Source of the DNA: Plantactinospora sp039889035
GTDB lineage: Bacteria; Actinomycetota; Actinomycetes; Mycobacteriales; Micromonosporaceae
Reading direction: 5' to 3'
DNA length: 64,000 nt
Assembly: GCA_039889035.1 (NCBI GenBank)
Contig: JBDQQY010000005.1
Span: 310,001-374,000 of the forward strand
Part shown: one piece after another, positions 25,351 through 32,668 of the stretch
Layout of the letters: each line of letters starts with the position of its first letter
Position numbering within the stretch: position 1 is the first letter of the stretch
Notes under the pieces: generated by a model
Database searches by the model: none
What the model saw: only the letters and a program-made list of their open reading frames with translations
Told to the model about the DNA's origin: nothing
Made by a program: the position numbers and the translations under genes

Positions 25351-26577
25351 GTGACCGGGTCGTCCGTCGTACCCGCGCCGGCGTACCCGCACGGCGGGCT
25401 CGGGCGGCACGCCAAGCTGCCGCCCCGGGAGCGGATGCGGGTGTTGCTGATCGAGGACGATGACGCCGACGCCTTCCTGGTCGGCGAGTTGCTCGCCGAG
25501 ACGGGCGACGGCATCGACCTGCTCGTCGCGAACAGCCTGAACGCCGCCCGGGCGCAGATCCGCGGTGTCGACTGCGTGTTGCTGGACCTCGGCCTGCCGG
25601 ACGCGCAGGGCCTGGACGGGCTCCGCCAGGTGCTCGCGATGTCCAGCGGTGCCGCCGTCTGCGTGCTGACCGGCCGCTCGGACGAGCACCTCGGCATCGG
25701 CGCGGTCGCCGAGGGCGCCCAGGACTACCTGGTCAAGGGCCAGGTCGACGGAGTACTGCTGGCTCGGGCCCTGCGCTACGCGGTGGAGCGGAAGCGGGCC
25801 GACGAGAACGCCCGGCGGCTGCGCGAGGTGGAGCTGCGCCAGGCCGAGTCCGCCCGGTTGGAGCGCGGCCTGCTGCCCCAGCCGTTGATCGATACCGACC
25901 TGGTGCAGGTGCATCCCTTCTATCGGCCCGGCCGGCACGAGGCGCTGATCGGCGGCGACTTCTACGACGTGGTGCAGACCAGCCCGGACCGGATCGACCT
26001 GATCGTCGGCGACGTCTGCGGGCACGGCGTGGACGAGGCCGCGCTCGGCGTCGAACTCCGGGTCGCCTGGCGGGCGCTGGTGCTCGCCGGAGTGCCCGAC
26101 GAGCAGGTGCTGCCGGCGCTGGAGCAGGTGCTGATGAGCGAGCGGTCGAAACGGGAGATCTTCGCGACGGTCGCCGCGGTCCGGCTGGACCTGTCCGGCA
26201 ACCGGGCCACCGTCCGGCTCGCCGGGCATCCGCCGCCGCTGCTGCTCGCCGGGGGCCGGGTGGTGCCGGTGCCGGCGCCGCACGGGCTGTTGCTCGGGGT
26301 ACGGCCACGGCCGCCGGTCGCCCACGAGCTGCGCTTCGACACCGAGGACTGGTCACTGCTGATGTACACGGACGGGCTCATCGAGGGCCGGGTCGGCGAC
26401 GGCGACGAGCGGCTGGACGTACCCGGGCTGAGCGGGCTGGTGGCCGATCCGCGGGCCCGTGGGGTGGGCCTGCCGGAGCTGCCCGGCTGGCTGGTCGAGC
26501 AGGCCGAGGAGCGTAACGGCGGGCCGTTCTCCGACGACGTGGCGATGCTGCTGGTCAGCCGGGGGGAGGGGCGGTGA
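25351..26577 (+). CDS. Response-regulator-linked PP2C (SpoIIE-type) phosphatase
   Basis: This 408-residue protein combines a receiver and a serine phosphatase. The receiver (about 28-140) has VLLIEDDDADAF, the phospho-acceptor in CVLLDLGLPD and DYLVKGQ. A coiled linker (ERKRADENARRLREVELRQA) leads to a SpoIIE/RsbU-type PP2C (about 180-405) with IGGDFYDVV, VGDVCGHGVDEAAL and FSDDVAMLLV. The phosphatase would act on an anti-anti-sigma factor once the receiver is phosphorylated. GTG 25351 has an AGGGGG element eight bases upstream; ATG 25333 is the alternative, with GAGGAGG twelve bases away. Its stop overlaps the kinase start (GTGA). Confidence 0.92.
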   Translation: MTGSSVVPAPAYPHGGLGRHAKLPPRERMRVLLIEDDDADAFLVGELLAETGDGIDLLVANSLNAARAQIRGVDCVLLDLGLPDAQGLDGLRQVLAMSSGAAVCVLTGRSDEHLGIGAVAEGAQDYLVKGQVDGVLLARALRYAVERKRADENARRLREVELRQAESARLERGLLPQPLIDTDLVQVHPFYRPGRHEALIGGDFYDVVQTSPDRIDLIVGDVCGHGVDEAALGVELRVAWRALVLAGVPDEQVLPALEQVLMSERSKREIFATVAAVRLDLSGNRATVRLAGHPPPLLLAGGRVVPVPAPHGLLLGVRPRPPVAHELRFDTEDWSLLMYTDGLIEGRVGDGDERLDVPGLSGLVADPRARGVGLPELPGWLVEQAEERNGGPFSDDVAMLLVSRGEGR

Positions 26578-28283
26578 GGTCACCAGTCCGGTGGACGCTG
26601 CGCCGTCGGGTCACCGCGCTCTGCGTGATCGTCGGCGTGGTACTCGGCATGCTGGCGGTAAGCGCCACGGTCGTCGCCACCAGCAACCGGCAACACCTGG
26701 ACACCCTGCTCACCAAGACCGGCCCGCTGCGCACCGACGGTCAGGCGCTGCTCAGTGCCCTGGTCGACCAGCAGACCGGGATACGCGGCTACGCCGTCAC
26801 CGCCAACGAGGCCGACCTCGCGCCGTACCGGGAGGGCCTGCAACGCGAGACGGCGCTGATCGCCTCGATGGACGCGCTCCTGCACGACCAGCCGGAGATC
26901 CGTCGCGAGCTGCACACGGTGCGGGACCACGCCGAGCAGTGGCGGGAGGTGGTGGCCGAGCCGGCGATCGAGCTGACCGTGCGGAGCGGGCCGGAGGCCG
27001 GACAGGCGTATCTGACCGCTCAGACCGGCGACCGCTTCACCGAACTGCGCGGCGAGGTGGAGGCGTTGCAGCAGTCGATCCTCAAGCTGCGCAACACCGT
27101 CGCGCAGAACGCGCGGGGGACCGGCAACACCCTGGTGCTGCTGCTGATCCTGGCCGCGATCGTGGTGGTGCTGGCCGGTCTTGCCCTGCTGACCTCGCTG
27201 AACCGGCTGGTGATCGGTCCGGTCACCATGCTGGCCGGCCAGGTGCGGGAGGTGGCCGGCGGGGCGTACCAGCGGGAGATCGAGCAGGTCGGGCCGCCGG
27301 AGCTGGCCGCGCTGGCCGGCGACATCGACGGGATGCGCCGCCGGATCGCCGCCGACCTGGACGAGGTGCGGCAGGCCCGGGAACGGATCGAGTGGGTCAA
27401 CAGCCAACTGGAGAGGCAGGCCGAGGAACTGGTCCGGTCCAACCGTGACCTGGAGCAGTTCGCCTACGTCGCCTCGCACGACCTCCAGGAGCCGCTGCGC
27501 AAGGTGGCCAGCTTCTGCCAGCTTCTGCAACGCCGGTACGCGGGCAAGCTCGACGAGCGCGCCGACCAGTACATCGCGTTCGCGGTCGACGGGGCGCAGC
27601 GGATGCAGCGGCTGATCAACGACCTGCTGGCGTTCTCCCGGATCGGCCGGCTCACCACCGGCTTCACCGACGTGGACCTGAACGCGGTGATGGCCGACGT
27701 AGCCGGCCAGACGGAGTCCACCCGGCGGTACGTCGGCGGCGAGCTCACCTGGTCGGACCTGCCGGTCATCCGGGGCGAGGAGACCCTGCTGGCCAACCTG
27801 CTGGCCAACCTGGTGGGCAACTCGCTCAAGTTCCGCCGGCCGGACGTGGCGCCGAAGGTGCACGTCTCGGCCCGGAGGCTGGGCGACGAGTGGGAGATCA
27901 GTTGCCAGGACAACGGGATCGGCATCGAACCCGAGTTCACCGACAAGATCTTCGTGATCTTCCAGCGGCTGCACGCCAAGGACGCCTATCCGGGTACCGG
28001 CATCGGGCTGGCCATCGTGAAGAAGATCGTCGAGTACCACGGCGGCCGGGTCTGGGTGGACCCCGACGCGGTGGCCGAGGGCACGATGATCCGGTTCACC
28101 CTGCCGGTACCGCCGGAGCTGCGGGAGCCGGTCGAGCCGTCCGAGGCCCCCGGCGCGGACGGCGAGGGGGACGGCTCGACCGTGCCCGCACCGGCCGGCG
28201 GGTCGCCGACCGCGAGCGAGGCCGACGCCACACCGCCGGGTGAGTCGGCCCGGCCGGCCGACGACATGAAGCAGACTGTGTGA
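26574..28283 (+). CDS. CHASE3-HAMP sensor histidine kinase
   Basis: The 569-residue kinase has membrane helices at about 14-36 and 184-207 around a CHASE3-type sensor (SALVDQQTGIRGYAVTANEA). A HAMP domain (about 208-262) and a coiled coil follow, then HisKA with phospho-acceptor His302 in FAYVASHDLQEPLRKV. The HATPase has LLANLLANLVGNSLKF, CQDNGIGIE and GTGIGLAIVKKI. The Pro/acid-rich tail (about 520-569) is probably disordered. The HDLQEPLR box places it with bacteriophytochrome-like kinases that pair with single-domain regulators, such as the one encoded 29 bp downstream. The GTG start overlaps the phosphatase stop by 4 bp. Confidence 0.94.
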   Translation: MRSPVRWTLRRRVTALCVIVGVVLGMLAVSATVVATSNRQHLDTLLTKTGPLRTDGQALLSALVDQQTGIRGYAVTANEADLAPYREGLQRETALIASMDALLHDQPEIRRELHTVRDHAEQWREVVAEPAIELTVRSGPEAGQAYLTAQTGDRFTELRGEVEALQQSILKLRNTVAQNARGTGNTLVLLLILAAIVVVLAGLALLTSLNRLVIGPVTMLAGQVREVAGGAYQREIEQVGPPELAALAGDIDGMRRRIAADLDEVRQARERIEWVNSQLERQAEELVRSNRDLEQFAYVASHDLQEPLRKVASFCQLLQRRYAGKLDERADQYIAFAVDGAQRMQRLINDLLAFSRIGRLTTGFTDVDLNAVMADVAGQTESTRRYVGGELTWSDLPVIRGEETLLANLLANLVGNSLKFRRPDVAPKVHVSARRLGDEWEISCQDNGIGIEPEFTDKIFVIFQRLHAKDAYPGTGIGLAIVKKIVEYHGGRVWVDPDAVAEGTMIRFTLPVPPELREPVEPSEAPGADGEGDGSTVPAPAGGSPTASEADATPPGESARPADDMKQTV

Positions 28284-28311
28284 CGGACGAGTGGATCGAC
28301 GAGGAGGGCCG

Positions 28312-28764
28312 ATGACGGCACCGGCGGACGGCAAGAGCCCGATCGAGGTGCTGCTGGTCGAGGACGACCCGGGTGACGTGCTGATGACGCAGGAGGCGTT
28401 CGAGGAGCACAAGCTGCGCAACCGGCTCACCGTGGTCTCCGACGGCGCGGCGGCCCTGGCCTACCTGCGCCGGGAGGGCGAGTACGCCGACGCCGTACCT
28501 CCGGATCTGATCCTGCTCGACCTCAACCTGCCCCGCCGGGACGGCCGGGAGGTGCTGGCCGAGATCAAGCGGGACGAAGAGCTCTGCCGGATCCCGGTGG
28601 TGGTGCTGACCACCTCGCAGGCCGACGAGGACATCCTGCGCAGCTACCAGTTGCACGCGAACGCATACGTGACGAAGCCGGTCGACTTCGACCGGTTCAT
28701 CTCGGTGGTACGGCAGATCGACGAGTTCTTCGTCAGCGTCGTGAAGCTTCCGCCGCGTGGCTGA
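28312..28764 (+). CDS. Single-domain response regulator (Rcp1-like)
   Basis: This 150-residue protein is a receiver without an output domain. It shows VLLVEDDPGDVLM, the phospho-acceptor Asp70 in LILLDLNLPRRDG, VVVLTTSQADED and AYVTKPVDFDRF. The LTTSQADEDI and NAYVTKP segments match Rcp1-type regulators that serve HDLQEPLR kinases, so the kinase just upstream is its likely partner. ATG 28312 is preceded by GAGGAGGG. It may carry phosphate to the REC-PP2C protein or to a protein encoded elsewhere. Its 3' end overlaps the inositol-phosphatase start by 8 bp. Confidence 0.93.
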   Translation: MTAPADGKSPIEVLLVEDDPGDVLMTQEAFEEHKLRNRLTVVSDGAAALAYLRREGEYADAVPPDLILLDLNLPRRDGREVLAEIKRDEELCRIPVVVLTTSQADEDILRSYQLHANAYVTKPVDFDRFISVVRQIDEFFVSVVKLPPRG

Positions 28765-29578
28765 TCCCGAGGCGCGGCTCGTCGAGGAGGTCGGGGCGCT
28801 GCTCCGCCGGGCCGCCGCCGAGGCGATCCTGCCGATGTTCCGGCACCTGGCCGACTCCGACGTCTCGGAGAAGGCACCGGGCGAGGTGGTGACGGTGGCC
28901 GACCGCCGGGCCGAGGAGATCATCGCCACCGGGCTGCGCCGGCTCCGGCCGGAATCCGAGGTGGTCGGCGAGGAGGGGGTGGCCGCCGATCCGGCGGTGT
29001 TGGATCTGCTCGCCGGGCCGGGAGAGGTGTGGCTGGTCGACCCGCTGGACGGTACGGCGAACTTCGCGGCCGGGCAGCAGCCGTTCGCGGTGATGGCGGC
29101 GCTGCGCCGGGGTGGGCGTACCGAGGCGGCCTGGATCCTCGACCCGATGGCGGACCGCCTGCTGCTGGCCCGGGCCTCGGACGGGGCGTACCGGGACGGG
29201 GACGCGGTGCGCACGACCACCGAGCCGCTCCCGGCCGGGGCGCTGCGCGGCGTGGTGGCGACCCGGTTCCTGCCGGCGGAACTCCGGGAGCGGGTGTTGG
29301 CCGGGGCCGGGCGGATCGGCGCGGTGCTGCCCGGACAACACTGTGCTGGTCAGGAATATGCGGATATTGTGGACGGCCGGCAGCACTTCGCGATCTTCTG
29401 GCGGACGCTGCCCTGGGACCACGCGCCGGGAGCGCTGCTGATCGAGGCGGCCGGCGGGGTGGTCCGGCGGCTCGACGGCAGCCCGTACGAACCAGCCGAC
29501 GGGCGGGCCGGGCTGCTGGCTGCCGCCAACGAGTCGATCTGGCACACGGTGCACGCCGCCCTGCTGGCCACGTCCTGA
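28757..29578 (+). CDS. Inositol monophosphatase family protein
   Basis: The 273-residue protein has the metal-dependent FIG/IMPase fold. EVVGEEGVA supplies metal-binding glutamates (about 74-76), WLVDPLDGTANFAAG is the DPxDGTxNF signature (about 95-109), and LPWDHAPGALLIEAAGG is the second signature (about 218-234). Family members hydrolyse inositol phosphates, 3'-phosphoadenosine phosphates or sugar bisphosphates. It starts with GTG inside the response-regulator gene, which makes it the last gene of the signalling operon. Whether it has a signalling role or is simply co-regulated is unknown. A hairpin follows. Confidence 0.92.
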   Translation: MADPEARLVEEVGALLRRAAAEAILPMFRHLADSDVSEKAPGEVVTVADRRAEEIIATGLRRLRPESEVVGEEGVAADPAVLDLLAGPGEVWLVDPLDGTANFAAGQQPFAVMAALRRGGRTEAAWILDPMADRLLLARASDGAYRDGDAVRTTTEPLPAGALRGVVATRFLPAELRERVLAGAGRIGAVLPGQHCAGQEYADIVDGRQHFAIFWRTLPWDHAPGALLIEAAGGVVRRLDGSPYEPADGRAGLLAAANESIWHTVHAALLATS

Positions 29579-29602
29579 CCGGACGGGCCGGGCGTCGGAC
29601 GG

Positions 29603-29632
29603 CAGCAGAGACAAAAGCGTGTTTGTCTGCTG
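29603..29632 (+). terminator. Hairpin after the signalling operon
   Basis: The arms 29603-29615 and 29622-29632 pair over 11 bp with a 2-base bulge and a 6-base loop (AGCGTG). The hairpin starts 24 bp after the inositol-phosphatase stop. There is no U-run, which is normal for GC-rich actinomycetes. Confidence 0.55.
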
Positions 29633-29639
29633 TATGGCC

Positions 29640-29904
29640 TATCTTGTGGTATTGCGGCCGCTCAAGGCGGGCCGACAGCGCGGCCGGCTTCCGGTAGGCT
29701 GACCGGCGGTCTCCGCCAGGTGGCACCGTCGAGGGTGCCGGTGGCGACCGCCGCCGAATGAACCTTTTTCCACCTGCACCGCGCGGCGCTCACGCACCGC
29801 GTCCGACCTTGCGGTCCGCCGGACCGCAAGGGGAGGTGGAAAAAGGTCCAATGGTCAGTGTGGACCCTCCGGGGTCGGCGGCCTACGAAAGGAACGGCTT
29901 TCGT
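29640..29904 (+). ncRNA. Candidate structured 5' leader of the wall-protein gene
   Basis: About 260 bp upstream of the coiled-coil gene can form a dense set of hairpins. GGCGG-TCT-CCGCC and GGCACC-N5-GGTGCC lie near 29705-29740. A perfect 14-bp outer stem (29762-29775 with 29834-29847) encloses a perfect 10-bp hairpin CTTGCGGTCC-GCC-GGACCGCAAG (29808-29830). ACGAAAG (29885-29891) pairs with CTTTCGT (29898-29904), covering the Shine-Dalgarno sequence and the GTG start. No known riboswitch consensus fits; in particular the ydaO/c-di-AMP core motifs are absent. Transcription of the leader and any ligand are inference. Confidence 0.45.
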
Positions 29905-30952
29905 GCGCACAACGGCCATCGCCCGGCTGCACCGCCCACGCCGGTTCACGGTGCTGCTCGTCGCCGCCGCGGTTCTCGCCGGGATGCCCGCGGCCCTGGT
30001 CGGTACGGCCGCCGCTCCGGCGACCGCCGCGCCCAGTTCGCCCGGCGACGAGGGCGGCACCAAGAAGCTCCGGGACGCCCTGGAGTCCGCCTCCAAGGGG
30101 CACATCGAGGCGACCGCCAGGCTGACCAACTCCAAGAAGCGGCAGAGTCAGCTCGGCACCCAGCTCAAGCAGGTGGAGACCCGGATCGCCGCACTCACCC
30201 AGGAGGTGGGGGTGATCGCCGCCGAGACGTACCGCCGGGGCCGGCTCACCCCGATCTCGGCCCTGCTGAACAGCGCCTCGCCGCAGTCGTTCGTGGAGCG
30301 GGCCGCCGGGCTCGAAGTGATCGCCCAGCGCGACGACCGGAAGCTCCGCGAACTCGCCGAGTCGCTGGACCAGGCGGCCAAGGCGAAGAAGGCGATCGAC
30401 GCCGAGGTCCGCGAGCAGCAGCGGCAGGTCGAGGTGATCGCCCGGAAGAAGAAGGACGCCGAACGCGCCCTGGCCGCCGTCGGCGGCAACCCGTCCGGCG
30501 GGCTGATCAGCGCCAACTCGCCGCTGGCCAAGGCCGCCCCGCGCAACTCCGACGGCTCCTGGCCCAAGGAGTCCTGCAGCATCGACGACCCGACCACCGG
30601 CGGGTGCATCACGCCGCGCACCCTGCACGCGCTCAACCAGGCCAAGGCCAACGGCTTCAAGCGGCACACCTCCTGCCACCGCAGCGGCGGCGGGGGTGAG
30701 CATCCCAAGGGACGCGCCTGCGACTTCTCGGCCGCGGCCGGGGGGTTCGAGAACGTCGACGCCAGCGGCGGCGACCGCACGTACGGCAACAACGTGGCCG
30801 CGTTCTACGTCAGGAACGCGAGCCGGCTCGGGGTGCTCTACGTGATCTGGTACCGGCAGATCTGGATGCCCGGCAACGGGTGGCGGGCGTACAACGGCAA
30901 CGGGGATCCGGCCTCCGACCACACGAACCACGTTCATCTGTCGATGTTGTAG
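29903..30952 (+). CDS. Secreted coiled-coil protein with ARB-07466/VldE-like C-terminal domain
   Basis: This 349-residue exported protein has a signal peptide (hydrophobic VLLVAAAVLAGMPAALVG, cleavage near residue 40). A long coiled coil (about 50-190; KQVETRIAALTQEV, LAESLDQAAKAKKAIDAEVR) is followed by a C-terminal domain of about 120 residues with CITPRTLHALNQAKANGF, GEHPKGRACDFS, RNASRLGVLYVIWYRQIWMP and DHTNHVHLSML. This is the fold of ARB-07466-like C-terminal domains related to D-Ala-D-Ala/M15 peptidases, found in actinomycete septum and wall proteins. The HPKGRACDFS and NHVHL motifs would bind zinc. GTG 29903 has AAAGGA nine bases upstream, inside a hairpin. It likely acts in peptidoglycan remodelling. 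Confidence 0.87.
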   Translation: MRTTAIARLHRPRRFTVLLVAAAVLAGMPAALVGTAAAPATAAPSSPGDEGGTKKLRDALESASKGHIEATARLTNSKKRQSQLGTQLKQVETRIAALTQEVGVIAAETYRRGRLTPISALLNSASPQSFVERAAGLEVIAQRDDRKLRELAESLDQAAKAKKAIDAEVREQQRQVEVIARKKKDAERALAAVGGNPSGGLISANSPLAKAAPRNSDGSWPKESCSIDDPTTGGCITPRTLHALNQAKANGFKRHTSCHRSGGGGEHPKGRACDFSAAAGGFENVDASGGDRTYGNNVAAFYVRNASRLGVLYVIWYRQIWMPGNGWRAYNGNGDPASDHTNHVHLSML

Positions 30953-30970
30953 CCCGGAGCCGGCGGTGGG

Positions 30971-32554
30971 ATGCGTACCATCGCTGCGATGGACTCTTCA
31001 CCACCTGAAGTGGCGGGCACGACCACCGTCGCGGACGAGCCGCCCGGGTCACCGGCCCGGGCCCTGCCGACCGGCCTGGCCGCCACCCTGGTCTTCGTCG
31101 CCAGCGGTGCCGTACTCGTGCTGGAGACGGCGTCGCTGCGGCTCGTCGGCCCGTACGTCGGGGTCACCCTCCAGGTCACCAGCTCGGTGATCGGGGTGGC
31201 GCTGGCCGCGATCGCGTACGGCGCCTGGATCGGCGGCTGGCTCGCCGACCGCCGGGACCCGCGCCGGCTGCTCGCCCCGGCGCTGGTGCTCGCCGGCATC
31301 TGCACCGCACTGACCCTGCCGATCGTCCGGTACGCGGGCGAGGTGCTGCGCGGCGGCGCCGCCGTCGGGATCCTGCTGCTCACCGCGCTGGCGATCTTCC
31401 TGCCGGCGGCCCTGCTCGCCGCGATCACCCCACTGGTGGTGAAGTTGCAACTCGGTGACCTGCGGCAGACCGGGCAGGTGGTCGGGCGGCTCTCCAGCAT
31501 CGGCACGCTCGGCGCGATCACCGCGACGCTGGGTACCGGATTCGTGCTCGTCGCCGCCCTGCCGAGTACCGCGATCATCATCAGCCTGGCGGTGCTGCTC
31601 GGGGTGACCGGCCTGGTGCTCGCGGTCTATCTGCGTCGGCGATCCGGGGAGACGCTGCCGAAGCCGTCCCGGGTCACCGCCGCCGTGGCCGTACTCGGCC
31701 TGGTCGGCGCGTCGCTCAGCGCCGTCGCGCCGAACCCGTGCGACGTGGAGACGGCGTACCACTGCGCCTCGGTCGAGCCGGATCCGGAAAACTCCACCGG
31801 GCGGCTGCTGGTGCTCAACTCGGCCTGGCACTCCTATGTCGACCTGGCCGATCCGGGGCACCTGGAGTTCGAGTACACGAAGTGGATCGGGGCGGTCGCC
31901 GACGTGATGGCGTCGCCCCGGGCACCGCTGCAGGCCGTACACCTCGGGGGTGGCGGCTTCACCATGCCGCGCTACCTGACCGCGACCCGGCCCGGCACCC
32001 GCAACGAGGTCTACGAGATCGACGGTGAGCTGGTCGAGCTGGGCCGCCGCGAGCTGGACGTGCGGACCGGTCCGGAGTTGCGCGCCCGGGTCGGCGACGC
32101 CCGGATGCTGATCGGTGAGCGCGCCACGCACAGCGTCGACCTGGTGGTCGGGGACGCGTTCGGGCACCTGGTGGTGCCCTGGCACCTGGCCACCCGGGAG
32201 ATGGCCGCCGAGGTCCGCCGGGTGGTCCGCCCCGGCGGCATCTACGCGCAGAACGTGATCGACCGTCCGCCGCTGCGCTTCATCCGGGCCGAGGTGGCCA
32301 CCGTGGCGGCCGAGTTTCCGCACGTCGCCCTGGTCGCGCCACCGGCCGCGCTGGCCGGCACGCACGGCGCGAACTTCGTGATCCTCGCCTCCGACCGGCC
32401 GCTGCCGGTCGAGGAGGTACGGGAACGCCTGATCACCTCGACGGACGAGCCGGTCACCGTGCTCTCCGGCCCCGCGCTCGACGAGTTCGTCGACGACGCC
32501 ATGGTGCTGACCGACGAGTACGCCCCGGTCGACCAACTCCTCGCCACCGCCTGA
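30971..32554 (+). CDS. Membrane-anchored spermidine-synthase-like protein
   Basis: The 527-residue protein has about seven membrane helices in its first 250 residues (ATLVFVASGAVLVLETASLR, VTSSVIGVALAAIAYGAWIG, and others). A spermidine-synthase-like Rossmann domain follows (about 270-520) with VHLGGGGFTMPRYL (SAM loop), YEIDGELVELGRREL and VVGDAFGHL. The polyamine gatekeeping residues are not clearly conserved, so the true substrate is open; similar fusions are annotated as fused MFS/spermidine synthase. It begins 18 bp after the wall-protein gene and is probably co-transcribed. ATG 30971 abuts GGTGGG; ATG 30989 is the alternative. Confidence 0.87.
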   Translation: MRTIAAMDSSPPEVAGTTTVADEPPGSPARALPTGLAATLVFVASGAVLVLETASLRLVGPYVGVTLQVTSSVIGVALAAIAYGAWIGGWLADRRDPRRLLAPALVLAGICTALTLPIVRYAGEVLRGGAAVGILLLTALAIFLPAALLAAITPLVVKLQLGDLRQTGQVVGRLSSIGTLGAITATLGTGFVLVAALPSTAIIISLAVLLGVTGLVLAVYLRRRSGETLPKPSRVTAAVAVLGLVGASLSAVAPNPCDVETAYHCASVEPDPENSTGRLLVLNSAWHSYVDLADPGHLEFEYTKWIGAVADVMASPRAPLQAVHLGGGGFTMPRYLTATRPGTRNEVYEIDGELVELGRRELDVRTGPELRARVGDARMLIGERATHSVDLVVGDAFGHLVVPWHLATREMAAEVRRVVRPGGIYAQNVIDRPPLRFIRAEVATVAAEFPHVALVAPPAALAGTHGANFVILASDRPLPVEEVRERLITSTDEPVTVLSGPALDEFVDDAMVLTDEYAPVDQLLATA

Positions 32555-32668
32555 GCCTTCGCTGCGCGGGTCGATCGGGCGCCGGTAACCCGCGCCCGCC
32601 GACCACCGCCGGAGCCGAATCCGTGCCGGTAGGTGTAGCCGGGCCCGGTCCGGGCAAGAGAGATCTGC

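Noticed and set aside
24691..26325. Extension of the M28 peptidase frame to 1353 residues
   Set aside because: The extra part is antisense to the zinc-ribbon and REC-PP2C genes. GTG 24690 with GGAGG upstream gives a complete protein.
29640..29904. c-di-AMP (ydaO) riboswitch
   Set aside because: Position and gene type fit, but the conserved core segments (GGGGTGAATCC-, CCCGAATCCG- and AGCTAACC-like) are not present.
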